From NCBI GenBank assembly GCA_027293415.1, contig JAPUFX010000015.1, positions 1-36,309 on the forward strand: 36,309 bases of DNA, read 5' to 3'. The stretch comes from Candidatus Methylomirabilota bacterium (GTDB lineage Bacteria; Methylomirabilota; Methylomirabilia; Methylomirabilales; CSP1-5). Under the pieces are notes generated by a model that was not told the origin of the DNA, made no database searches, and worked only from the letters and a program-made list of their open reading frames with translations. Positions 9,346-17,227 of this stretch are shown one piece after another; position 1 is the stretch's first letter; each line of letters starts with the position of its first letter. A program made the position numbers and the translations under genes.

Positions 9346-10053
9346 CTACTTCTTCTCAATGATCTTATGTGTTGTCTTGTGATGAATCTTCGCAACGATT
9401 CGCAATTCCTCTTCCCCCTTCTCCTTGACCACACGCCTTCCTGCTACGACCACGCTCTCGGACGCCCCCTTCGGCAGTTCAAACCCGTATTCGCGGCTGA
9501 ATTTCTCCATCCGGGAGATGAACCTGTCGCGGGCCAGAATGGATGCAGCGGCCACCGCGAGGTATCGTTCCCCTTTCGGTACCTGGATAAGCTGGAGATG
9601 TTTTCCTTTTTCCATGAGCCGGGAGCGGATATAACGCTCATCCCCGAATTGATCGGCGACCGCATGATTACAGGGAAACCGTTCGAGCAGGCTTTCGATT
9701 GCCCTTGCATGGCCCCAAGCCAGGAGGTGGTTGAGATTCTTGCGCTCCCTCCGAAAGCTCTCGTACAGCTCGTTGTAACGCTTTGGGGTGATTACGACCT
9801 CTTCATACTTCCCGCGACAAATTTCCCGGATTCGCGCAGCGAGCTCGCGGCATCGCCTGTCTGAGAGGAGCTTGGAATCCCTCACGTCGGCCGCTACGAG
9901 TTTTGGCCCGGTCACCGAGTCGAAGAACACCGCTGCCACTACCATCGGGCCAAAGTAGTCGCCCTTCCCGGATTCGTCGGTCCCGATATGCGGAAGGGGA
10001 ATCTCCTGGAGATCGGGATGGAGCCTGGCGGTTGCCTCAGCCGATTCGTTCAT
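9346..10053 (-). CDS. rnhC: Ribonuclease HIII-like (RNase H type 2), catalytic core only
   Basis: Cleaves the RNA strand of RNA-DNA hybrids. The 235-residue protein begins its core with GTDESGKGDYFGP (acidic pair D26, E27), the RNase HIII form of the motif; RNase HII usually has DEAGRG. Further conserved blocks are DSKLLSD, ADQFGD and AAASILARD. RNase HIII of Bacillus and Chlamydia is about 300 residues, with an N-terminal TBP-like substrate-binding domain. Here only about 23 residues precede the core. An in-frame TAG five codons upstream of the ATG excludes a longer product, so the N-terminal domain is truly missing. The gene is convergent with the GGDEF-ATPase gene. Confidence 0.85.
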   Translation of the reverse strand: MNESAEATARLHPDLQEIPLPHIGTDESGKGDYFGPMVVAAVFFDSVTGPKLVAADVRDSKLLSDRRCRELAARIREICRGKYEEVVITPKRYNELYESFRRERKNLNHLLAWGHARAIESLLERFPCNHAVADQFGDERYIRSRLMEKGKHLQLIQVPKGERYLAVAAASILARDRFISRMEKFSREYGFELPKGASESVVVAGRRVVKEKGEEELRIVAKIHHKTTHKIIEKK

Positions 10054-10227
10054 TGGGAACAGGTCCTAGACTCGGGTTCAGATCGTGGATGCACACGTAC
10101 CTATCGAAATTGTCTCTCGATTCACCCAAAGATCAAATATGGTAAATAAATTACGTGAAGCCAAGTAAAAATTTTCGGTCAGTCGCCCGTGGATGTGTGA
10201 GGCCAATGTTGTCAGCGGGGAACTTAC

Positions 10228-10256
10228 TTGACTTCGTGGCCGATCAAGCATATGGT
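10228..10256 (+). promoter_or_regulatory. Candidate sigma-70 promoter for dciA-lpxC
   Basis: TTGACT and TATGGT are separated by 17 bases, about 125 bp before the dciA ATG. The 327-bp gap (10054-10380) between the divergent rnhC and dciA also has an AT-rich patch near 10130-10170 that may carry the rnhC promoter. Nothing else is evident in the gap. Confidence 0.5.
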
Positions 10257-10380
10257 CTCGGTGATCCCCAGTTGCCGTCGGGCAGGTGAGCCGCCTGCCG
10301 GGCCTGTCGTCTTGCACATCGATGAAGCTGCGCGGGCCGAGTCCGGCACTCCGAGGATCGGGGTAGTGAAAGGGAGCGAG

Positions 10381-10845
10381 ATGGGTCATCCGGGCTTTAC
10401 CTCTCTCCAGGAGGTCATAGGGAGAACACTGGACCAGCTTGGACTCGGTGTCAGTCTATCCACGGCAACCATTCACCGGGTCTGGTCAGAAGTGGTCGGT
10501 GAGGAAGTGGCTCGCCGCAGCCAACCGGGTCTCTTGAAGAACGGTCGTCTCCAGGTGACAGTGAGCGATGCGGTATGGCTCCAGCAGCTGACGATGTTGA
10601 AACCGACCATTCTAGCGAGCCTGGAGGCTCACTTGGGTTCGCGGGTGGTGCGGGAGCTCTTCTTCACTGTCGGCATACTCTCCTTTCCCCCTGTGCGTCG
10701 CGAATCGACCTTCCGGGGTCATAAGAGCGCCGCGATTTCTCCTGAGGTGCGTACACGCCTCCAGGAGGTTCTCCGACCCATTCAGGATGAGGAGTGCCGA
10801 ATCGTGCTGACTCGGATTCTGAGGAAGGCGTGGGGAGCGGACTGA
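10381..10845 (+). CDS. dciA: DciA-family (DUF721) replicative helicase loader
   Basis: DciA proteins load or operate the DnaB helicase in bacteria lacking DnaC/DnaI. The 154-residue product has the family's N-terminal DUF721 core: an initial helix, then VWSEVVGEEVARRSQP and the basic strand LKNGRLQVTVSDAVWLQQL, followed by helices ending in the VVRELFFTVG region (roughly residues 8-95). The C-terminal 60 residues are variable. I chose ATG at 10381 with GGGAGCGAG upstream; the open frame extends to 10228 but that segment overlaps the predicted promoter. With dnaG in the same window, two initiation/priming factors are present, though in separate transcription units. Confidence 0.82.
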   Translation: MGHPGFTSLQEVIGRTLDQLGLGVSLSTATIHRVWSEVVGEEVARRSQPGLLKNGRLQVTVSDAVWLQQLTMLKPTILASLEAHLGSRVVRELFFTVGILSFPPVRRESTFRGHKSAAISPEVRTRLQEVLRPIQDEECRIVLTRILRKAWGAD

Positions 10846-10963
10846 AGGACCAGTTGTGTCTTTTGTTCAACATGTGGGCTGCCAGGGTTGCAAAAAAATC
10901 ACAATACCGAAAAACAGCAGTGATTGCCATCTGTTATTTATCTGAATTTAAAGGTGATAGTCA

Positions 10964-11020
10964 ATGAAGAATCCCTTATCGCCGTTGGTACGGGCCTTGC
11001 ATGCCGCTCGCACGTCTTGA
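10964..11020 (+). CDS. Possible 18-residue leader peptide upstream of lpxC
   Basis: ATG at 10964 follows AAAGGTGAT, and the frame runs 18 codons to TGA at 11018-11020 (begins MKNPLSPLVRAL). It lies in the 222-bp dciA-lpxC gap, 47 bp before the lpxC start. The only support is the ribosome-binding-like sequence and the position. Confidence 0.18.
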   Translation: MKNPLSPLVRALHAARTS

Positions 11021-11067
11021 CCAAAAAGTTTTTCCAGCTTCGAAGGCCACGCGTGGCGGGAGGAGCA

Positions 11068-11964
11068 GTGGGACGACAGAAGACGATCCGGAACATTATC
11101 AGTTGTTCTGGCGTCGGACTCCATACCGGGCGGGAGATCACCATGACACTCCACCCCTTGCCGCCCAATTCTGGGATCGTCTTTCGGAGAATGGACCTCC
11201 CTGATACGCCTGTCGTTCCTGCCCGTCCCGAAAACATCCTTGACGTCCACTACGCCACAACCCTGGGGAAGGCCGGGGTCGAGGTAAAGACTGTAGAACA
11301 CCTGCTGGCTGCCCTCGCCGGCCTCGGGATCGACAACCTCAGGATCGAGATTTCCGGGCCCGAGGTTCCCGTTATGGATGGGAGTGCGGCCCCCTTTGTC
11401 GATCTCCTCCTCCAAGCAGGGATTCGGAGGCATTATGTCCCCAAATCTTATATCGTGGTCACCAAGCCCCTCGTCATCGACATGGGGAATCGGAGCATCC
11501 AGATTCTCCCCTCCAGACGGTTCCGGGTCCATTACTCCATGTCCTTTGACCATCCCTGCTTTGCTGAGCAATCCATCGATCTCCTGGTCACTCGGCGCAC
11601 CTTCATAAGGAAGATCGCGCCCTCTCGGACCTACGGTTTTCTCCGGGATGTCGAGCACCTCTGGCGCCGGGGCCTTGCCCTGGGCGGCTCCTTGGAAAAT
11701 ACCGTAGTCATTGGCGATGAGGGTGCCCTGAATTACCTCCGCTTCGAGGACGAGCTGATTCGGCACAAGGTGTTAGATCTTATTGGTGACCTGTACCTCC
11801 TCGGGCGTCCGCTGAAGGGGACCGTCGTGGCGAAAGGAGCGGGTCATCTTCTCCATACCACTCTCGTCAAGGAGATCCAGCGGCACCTCGAATCGAACGA
11901 AGTCTCCCGATGTGTCGTAACGGCCCCTGCATCTCTCCCGATCCCCGTGCCTGCCTCCTCTTGA
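11068..11964 (+). CDS. lpxC: UDP-3-O-acyl-N-acetylglucosamine deacetylase LpxC
   Basis: Zinc enzyme for the committed step of lipid A synthesis, so the organism makes an LPS-type outer membrane. With the chosen start the protein is 298 residues, close to the usual 300. Zinc ligands are H78 (in KTVEHLLAAL), H233 and D237 (in RHKVLDLIGDL). The catalytic histidine is H260 in GAGH. The spacings 233-237-260 match E. coli H238-D242-H265. The start is taken as GTG at 11068 behind GGGAGGAG, although the spacing is short; a second in-frame GTG lies at 11053. It lies 222 bp after dciA and may have its own promoter. Confidence 0.95.
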   Translation: MGRQKTIRNIISCSGVGLHTGREITMTLHPLPPNSGIVFRRMDLPDTPVVPARPENILDVHYATTLGKAGVEVKTVEHLLAALAGLGIDNLRIEISGPEVPVMDGSAAPFVDLLLQAGIRRHYVPKSYIVVTKPLVIDMGNRSIQILPSRRFRVHYSMSFDHPCFAEQSIDLLVTRRTFIRKIAPSRTYGFLRDVEHLWRRGLALGGSLENTVVIGDEGALNYLRFEDELIRHKVLDLIGDLYLLGRPLKGTVVAKGAGHLLHTTLVKEIQRHLESNEVSRCVVTAPASLPIPVPASS

Positions 11965-12000
11965 CGCCTCGGCTCCCCTGTCCTGTAAGGCCGTTTCTCC

Positions 12001-12030
12001 TTGTCAAACTGTTTCATTCTTGGCTATAGT
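12001..12030 (+). promoter_or_regulatory. Candidate sigma-70 promoter of the ntrY-ntrX operon
   Basis: TTGTCA and TATAGT are separated by 18 bases, about 64 bp before the ntrY ATG. The -35 box includes the first possible TTG start of the open frame, which argues for the downstream ATG. Confidence 0.55.
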
Positions 12031-12093
12031 AATATCCCCCATACCTCCCCGTTCCTCTTTCGGGTAAGGCGTAGACGCTCAGGAGAGACGCCG

Positions 12094-14325
12094 ATGGTGG
12101 AGAATCTCGTCGAAAAAGCGGAACAGCGGCGGCGAACGTGGCCGATCATTGCCGGGGTGGCAGCGCTGGTCGCGGTGCTCACCGCAGTCCAGGTCCTCCT
12201 TCCCCAACTCCGGTATCCCTCCCCCATTCCGAGCAATATCCTGATCTTCGCTCTGGTGAACGTGAACCTTATCCTCCTCGTCCTCCTCGTCCTCCTGGTC
12301 TCTCGGAATCTGTTCAAGATCTATTTGGAGCGCCGGCATAACCTCGTGGGGTCCAAGTTTCGGGTGAAGCTGGTCGTGACGTTTTTGAGCCTCGCACTGC
12401 TCCCGGCTGCCCTGCTCTTCCTGGTGGCCTCAAACATCATCACGACCAGCGTGGACAGTTGGTTTAATATCCAGGTGGAGGAGTCCCTCGAGCGGTCTTT
12501 AGAGGTGGCAGAGACCTATTATCGGGATATTCACGAGCGGGCCCTCATTTCGGCCAGACACCTTGCTCGGCACATCGCTGCCGAAGGGCTCTTGGACGCT
12601 ACCGAGCCCTACTTCAATCGGTTCGCGCGAGAGAAGCTCCAGGAAATGCAACTGGCAGTGATCCAGATCTTTGACCGCAAGGGGCGACAGCGGCTGCAGA
12701 TCAGGGGAGGCCATGTCAATAAGGATGAGGCGCTCGCGGCGACGTCTCGTTATGTGCGGCGGGCCCTGACGGGCCGGGACCAGTCTCTCATCCAGACGAC
12801 CGGGATGGGGGATCTCGTTCGAGCTATCGTCCCGATCAATCTTCCGTCAAGCAAGGGTCAGATCATTGGGGTGGCTGCGGTGGGCTATCTCATCCCAGGG
12901 GGGATGGCCCGAAAGGCCACCGATATCACCACGGGGATAGACGAATACAAACAACTGAAGATGCTCAAGAACCCGATCAAAGGCATTTACAACATGCTCT
13001 TCCTGATGGTCACGTTGGTGATCATTTTCGCGGCCGTCTGGGTCGGCGGACATATGGCTCGGCGAATCACTGTTCCCATCCAGAAGCTGGCCGAGGGGAC
13101 ACGGGCTGTGGCCTCCGGAAACCTGGAGTATCAAGTGCAGGTAGAGGCGGATGATGAAATCGGGACCCTCGTCGACTCCTTTAACCGGATGACTCAGGAT
13201 CTCGGTCGGAGCAAGGTCGAGCTGACGGAAATGAACCGGGATCTGCAGCGGACCAATGTCGAGCTGGGACAGCGCCGAGCGTACATGGAGACGGTCCTGG
13301 AAAGCATCGGGGCCGGCGTTCTTTCTGTGGACGCAGAAGGACGAGTGAATACCTTGAACCGCGCGGCGGCTCGCATGCTAGACCTCGACACCACAATGGC
13401 CCTCCAGCGACACTATCGCGCGCTCTTCGGCGTGGATCCGTTGACCCCCCTCCGCCATCTGATGGACCGGATGACCCAGGATGGACGAGCCACGGTGAAT
13501 GAAGAAGTGACGCTCTCCCTTTTGGGTCGGATGGCGACCTTCGTGGTTAATATCTCGAGCCTGAGAGGTCGGGAGGGCGAATATCGCGGGATGGTGGTCG
13601 TCTTTGATGACATTACTGAACTCATGCGGGCCCAGCAGGCTATAGCGTGGCGGGAAGTGGCACGACGAATCGCCCATGAGATCAAAAACCCCTTAACTCC
13701 AATTAGGCTCTCCACCCAGCGTCTTCGAAAGAAGTTTGCTCAAGGCTCTGACGATTTCTCCCGGGTTTTTGACGAGTGTACCGAGACCATCGTTCAGGAG
13801 GTGGACGGTCTCAAGGCTTTGGTCGATGAATTTTCCCAATATGCCCGGATGCCGAGCTCTCGTGCTCGACCAGGTGACCTCCATGCGTTGATCGAGAAGG
13901 TCCTCAATCTGTACTCCGGAATCTCCAGGCGCATCCGGCTGACCGCCGGTCTCGATCCCCAGGTGCCCCCGATCAACATGGACCCGGATCAGATGAAGCG
14001 AGCGTTGGTCAATCTCGTGGACAATGCAGTGGCGGCCGTGGGGGAGGAGGGGGAGATTTGTCTGAAGACTCAGTATGTGCCGGACGAGGGAAGGGTCCGC
14101 TTGGAGGTGAACGACACCGGGCCTGGCATTCCGCCGGAAGACAGGGAGCGCCTTTTTCTTCCCTACTTTTCCACTAAGAAATCTGGGACCGGCCTGGGAC
14201 TTGCCATCGTATACCGGATTATCACAGAGCACAGCGGAACCATTCGGGTAGAAGAGAATCACCCGCGAGGGACCCGGATGATCATGGAATTTCCCACGCT
14301 GCCGGTTGTGGCCGAGGTGGTGTAA
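12094..14325 (+). CDS. ntrY: NtrY-like membrane sensor histidine kinase
   Basis: Inner-membrane sensor kinase that phosphorylates the adjacent NtrX-like regulator. The 743-residue protein has three N-terminal membrane helices (about 17-38, 48-70 and 95-117), a periplasmic segment, and a fourth helix near 300-320. A HAMP domain begins at ARRITVPIQKLAEG, followed by a PAS domain (ESIGAGVLSVDAEGRV). HisKA has the phospho-acceptor H528 in RRIAHEIKNPLTPI. HATPase has the N box VNLVDNAVAA, then DTGPGIP and GTGLGLAIV. This order is that of NtrY. ATG at 12094 follows AGGAGA. Its stop overlaps the ntrX ATG by one base (TAATG), indicating translational coupling. The signal sensed is not evident. Confidence 0.93.
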   Translation: MVENLVEKAEQRRRTWPIIAGVAALVAVLTAVQVLLPQLRYPSPIPSNILIFALVNVNLILLVLLVLLVSRNLFKIYLERRHNLVGSKFRVKLVVTFLSLALLPAALLFLVASNIITTSVDSWFNIQVEESLERSLEVAETYYRDIHERALISARHLARHIAAEGLLDATEPYFNRFAREKLQEMQLAVIQIFDRKGRQRLQIRGGHVNKDEALAATSRYVRRALTGRDQSLIQTTGMGDLVRAIVPINLPSSKGQIIGVAAVGYLIPGGMARKATDITTGIDEYKQLKMLKNPIKGIYNMLFLMVTLVIIFAAVWVGGHMARRITVPIQKLAEGTRAVASGNLEYQVQVEADDEIGTLVDSFNRMTQDLGRSKVELTEMNRDLQRTNVELGQRRAYMETVLESIGAGVLSVDAEGRVNTLNRAAARMLDLDTTMALQRHYRALFGVDPLTPLRHLMDRMTQDGRATVNEEVTLSLLGRMATFVVNISSLRGREGEYRGMVVVFDDITELMRAQQAIAWREVARRIAHEIKNPLTPIRLSTQRLRKKFAQGSDDFSRVFDECTETIVQEVDGLKALVDEFSQYARMPSSRARPGDLHALIEKVLNLYSGISRRIRLTAGLDPQVPPINMDPDQMKRALVNLVDNAVAAVGEEGEICLKTQYVPDEGRVRLEVNDTGPGIPPEDRERLFLPYFSTKKSGTGLGLAIVYRIITEHSGTIRVEENHPRGTRMIMEFPTLPVVAEVV

Positions 14326-15728
14326 TGATGGTGATGCCGAGGGAGAACATCCTGGTCGTAGACGACGAACCCAACATCCTCAAGGTGATTAAGGATATTC
14401 TCACCGACGAGGGGTATGCGGTGCGGACCGCCCACACTGGGGAAGAGGCCCTCGCGGAGGTCCAGCGCTCGTCTCCCGACCTCGTGATCTTAGATATCTG
14501 GCTTCCAGGAATGGATGGGCTGCAGGCCCTTGACATGCTTAAGGGGATGATTCCCGAGACACCGGTGATCATGATCTCGGGACATGGATCCGTCGAAACG
14601 GCCGTACGGGCCCTCAAGATGGGAGCCTATGACTTTATCGAGAAACCTCCCGAGATCGAGCGCACCCTTTTGGCAGTCCGGCACGGCCTGGAACAGCAGC
14701 GCCTCCTGCAAGAGAACCGGGCCCTTCGACAGCACCTCGAACGCCAATACGAGATCGTCGGCGACAGTCCAGCGATCCGGAAGCTTCTCAAGCAGATCGA
14801 GTCGGTTGCGCCAAGCCACGGCCGGGTCTTGATCCGAGGGGAGAGTGGAACCGGCAAGGAGCTGATCGCCAGGGCCATTCATCGGGGAAGCCTGCGGGGC
14901 GAGAAGCCCTTTGTGGAGGTCAATTGCGCCGCCATTCCGGACGAACTGATTGAGAGTGAGCTCTTTGGCCACGAGAAGGGGGCCTTTACCGGAGCCACCA
15001 ACACTCGCCGTGGTAAATTTGAGCTCGCCGACGGGGGGACGATTTTTCTGGACGAGGTCGGCGACATGAGTGTCAAGACACAGGCCAAGGTTCTCCGCGT
15101 GCTCCAGGAGCAGACCTGTGAACGGGTGGGGGGGACCGAGGCTGTCCGGGTGGACGTCCGAGTCATTGCTGCTTCCAACAAGGATCTGGAGGTGGAGATC
15201 CACGACGGGCGATTTCGGGAGGACCTCTACTATCGTCTGAACGTGATTCCCATTGAGGTGCCCCCGCTCAGGGAGCGCCGAGAAGATGTATCGCTGTTGG
15301 CCCGACACTATCTGAAGGGATTCTGCGCCGAGTACGGCAAGCGGGAAAAGAGCCTCTCGACAGACGCGATGGAACTGTTCTTGCAACATTCTTGGCCGGG
15401 GAACGTCCGGGAACTCAAGAATGTCATTGAACGGCTAGTTATTATGGTTCCCGGAGACGTTATCCACCGCTTTGATGTCGAGCCCGCATTGCGGCCTCGC
15501 CCAGGCCGAGAGGAGGCGGCCGCGTTCGTCCCCGAGGTCTGGAGGAACGCCTCGCTTCGAGAGGCGCGAAACCGGTTCGAGCGGGAGTATATTTTGACGC
15601 ATCTGCGGGAAAATCAGTGGAATATCACCCGGGCGGCGGAGCGGCTGAAAATCGAACGTTCAAACCTTCATCGGAAGCTCAAGGCGTACGGCATCGTGGC
15701 CCCCCCCGAACGGGAAGGGGGTCCATGA
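14325..15728 (+). CDS. ntrX: NtrX/NtrC-like sigma-54-dependent response regulator
   Basis: Phosphorylation-controlled activator of sigma-54 promoters. The 467-residue product has a receiver domain (residues 7-120; acidic pocket D13-D14, phospho-acceptor D57 in LDIWLPGMDG). The AAA+ domain carries Walker A GESGTGKE, the sigma-54 contact loop GAFTGA, Walker B GGTIFLDEVGDM and arginine-finger region REDLYYRLNV. A C-terminal Fis-type helix-turn-helix sits near NITRAAERLKIERSNLHRKL. It overlaps ntrY by one base and is followed directly by a HAMP protein gene. The sigma-54-like promoter at 5089-5103 shows such promoters may exist nearby, but a direct link is only a guess. Confidence 0.94.
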   Translation: MMVMPRENILVVDDEPNILKVIKDILTDEGYAVRTAHTGEEALAEVQRSSPDLVILDIWLPGMDGLQALDMLKGMIPETPVIMISGHGSVETAVRALKMGAYDFIEKPPEIERTLLAVRHGLEQQRLLQENRALRQHLERQYEIVGDSPAIRKLLKQIESVAPSHGRVLIRGESGTGKELIARAIHRGSLRGEKPFVEVNCAAIPDELIESELFGHEKGAFTGATNTRRGKFELADGGTIFLDEVGDMSVKTQAKVLRVLQEQTCERVGGTEAVRVDVRVIAASNKDLEVEIHDGRFREDLYYRLNVIPIEVPPLRERREDVSLLARHYLKGFCAEYGKREKSLSTDAMELFLQHSWPGNVRELKNVIERLVIMVPGDVIHRFDVEPALRPRPGREEAAAFVPEVWRNASLREARNRFEREYILTHLRENQWNITRAAERLKIERSNLHRKLKAYGIVAPPEREGGP

Positions 15729-15729
15729 A

Positions 15730-16338
15730 GTGCGCAACCCGTCGAGGCGACGCCGATTCTACGTCCATGGAATCCAGAAGAAATACGTCTATCTCTCTCT
15801 CGTTCCCCTGATCATCTCTTCCCTTCTGATCATTGCGTTCCTTTTTGTGCCTCTGGATGTCCTTCTCTACTCCTCCGCCTCTGCCACCGTTAAGCAAACA
15901 GTCGCTCAGGATCTTCAGGCCTTGGGGATCCGCATCTGGCCGGCCATCTTTGTCGCCATGGTCGTCTCGGCTTTTCTCAGTGTTTTTATCACGGTTTTTT
16001 TCACTCACCGCTTTGCCGGCCCCCTCTACCGGTTCCAGCAGGTGGTAGACCGGATGGCGGCAGGGGATCTCTCCACGGGGTTCAAGCTGCGCAAGGGGGA
16101 TGATCTCGTGGAGCTGGAGACCGCCCTGAACCGGGCCATCGAGAGCCTGGCCGAAACCGTCCAAGAAGTTCAGGGTCGTCTCGGAGATCTGACAGAGCGG
16201 CTCGGGACATTGGTCCGGTCGGGCGGAGATCGATCCGAACACTCGCCGGAGCAGGATTTTGTTGCGCTCTTGGAGAAAGCGCAGGAGGCGCAGACAGCTC
16301 TGGCGCGCTTCAAAATTGAGGCAGAGAGGGGGAACTGA
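15730..16338 (+). CDS. Stand-alone two-TM HAMP-domain membrane protein
   Basis: A 202-residue inner-membrane protein. A basic N-terminus (RRRR) precedes a first membrane helix (about 21-43), a short loop of about 25 residues, and a second helix (about 69-93). A HAMP domain follows (about 94-147, with RFAGPLYRFQQVVDRMAAGDL), then a coiled coil. No kinase, GGDEF or methyl-accepting domain is attached. It starts with GTG two bases after the ntrX stop, with GGGAAGGGGG inside the ntrX end as ribosome-binding site, so it belongs to the ntrYX operon. Inference: an accessory signal-transfer or scaffold protein for NtrY or the downstream bactofilin. Confidence 0.8.
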   Translation: MRNPSRRRRFYVHGIQKKYVYLSLVPLIISSLLIIAFLFVPLDVLLYSSASATVKQTVAQDLQALGIRIWPAIFVAMVVSAFLSVFITVFFTHRFAGPLYRFQQVVDRMAAGDLSTGFKLRKGDDLVELETALNRAIESLAETVQEVQGRLGDLTERLGTLVRSGGDRSEHSPEQDFVALLEKAQEAQTALARFKIEAERGN

Positions 16339-16345
16339 GGAAAGG

Positions 16346-16738
16346 ATGTCCTTCGTCATCGGCAAAGGATTAGTGGTCCGGGGTGAGCTCTCGGGCGAAG
16401 GAAATATCGAGCTGGGGGACCAGTTTGAGGGAAAGATTTGCCTGACGGGGAGCGTGGTAGTCTTAGAGGGAGCCTCCATCCAGTCGGACATCTCCGCGAC
16501 TGAGATAGTGGTGGCCGGAGCGGTTCGCGGAAATCTCATGGCTACAGAAAAGGTCGAGTTTTCATCGAGTGGCCGTCTGTTTGGAAACGTCCGGAGTAAA
16601 GTCCTGGTCGTTCGGGAAGGCGCGAGGGTGAGCGGGAGGATCCTCGCAGGGGCTCCGTCGATTCCGACCGATGAATTGGCGAAGATTGCCGAGCAAGTGC
16701 GTCGAGAGGAGGCACGCGATCTCTGGCGCAGTCCCTAG
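16346..16738 (+). CDS. Bactofilin-family cytoskeletal protein
   Basis: Bactofilins form filaments or membrane-associated scaffolds from a right-handed beta-helix. This 130-residue protein has the typical central repeat pattern (about 8-105): short hydrophobic/glycine strands such as GELSGEGNIELGDQFEGKI, VVLEGASIQSDI, VVAGAVRGNL and VVREGARVSGRI. Short flexible ends flank it. ATG at 16346 follows GAGGAAAGG, seven bases after the HAMP gene stop, so it is the last gene of the ntrYX operon. Its TAG stop (16736-16738) lies inside the CTAG terminus of the family A mobile repeat. The original C-terminus is therefore probably intact and the element marks the gene end. Confidence 0.88.
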   Translation: MSFVIGKGLVVRGELSGEGNIELGDQFEGKICLTGSVVVLEGASIQSDISATEIVVAGAVRGNLMATEKVEFSSSGRLFGNVRSKVLVVREGARVSGRILAGAPSIPTDELAKIAEQVRREEARDLWRSP

Positions 16739-16931
16739 CCCGCATTATTCACCAAGACACTCCGTTCGTGAATAATGCGCCTGCAGGTGCGGGCTCGGCC
16801 GCACCGGCAGGTTTCGATCCCGCCGCTGCGGCGGGCCTCAAGGCTAGCCCTGAGCGACGCCCCGCAAACGCGGGGCGGAGGCGAAGTCCGGAGGGCAGAT
16901 TATTCACTTCTATGTGAATAATCCGGGCTAG
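16735..16931 (+). repeat. CTAG-bounded hairpin MITE, family A copy 2 (complete, 197 bp)
   Basis: A complete element from CTAG (16735-16738) to CTAG (16928-16931), inverted relative to copy 1 at the left window edge. Its terminal inverted repeats read CTAGCCCGSATTATTCAC. Each end forms a hairpin: one has the stem GCATTATTCACSAA with the loop GACACTCCG, the other GATTATTCAC with a 6-nt loop. The core differs from copy 1 at only a few bases. Exceptionally, the loop GACACTCCG reads the same way on the + strand in both copies although the rest is inverted. No open frame is present. It directly follows the bactofilin gene and may also act as a transcription terminator or RNA-stabilising hairpin. 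Confidence 0.88.
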
Positions 16932-17227
16932 ACCGTGGGACCGACGATTCAGGTCCCGAAATACTCGCCCCAAGCAGATCTTCCGGCAGTAGCCTCCACT
17001 TTGTAGGATCCTGATTCCCCCCCGATGTCAGCCGCGTCCGTTTCCCCATGTAGGGCACCCCCCGGATCAACCCGAAGGGGAAGAAGTTGGCGAGATATAC
17101 CCCGATTTCCAAAGCCTAACTTCCTTGCTGAACTAGAAGGACAATGGTACGATATGGCGCCACCCGGATTTGGACGTGCAATTGAGCCGTTTTTGCACCT
17201 GTGAGCTGACGGCGGAGGCGTGGAGAG
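16932..17227. other. Gap without a convincing gene
   Basis: About 300 bp between the family A repeat and the M48 peptidase gene. A 70-codon minus-strand frame (16900-17112) runs into the repeat for its stop and has no clear ribosome-binding site or recognisable family. I treat the stretch as non-coding or a decayed remnant. The M48 promoter is presumably here but I see no clear match. Confidence 0.4.

Noticed and set aside
1-16931. Composite transposon bounded by the family A repeats
   Set aside because: No transposase or cargo genes lie between; the block is essential housekeeping genes.
16900-17112. 70-codon minus-strand frame beside family A copy 2
   Set aside because: Its end lies inside the mobile repeat and no family or ribosome-binding site is evident.
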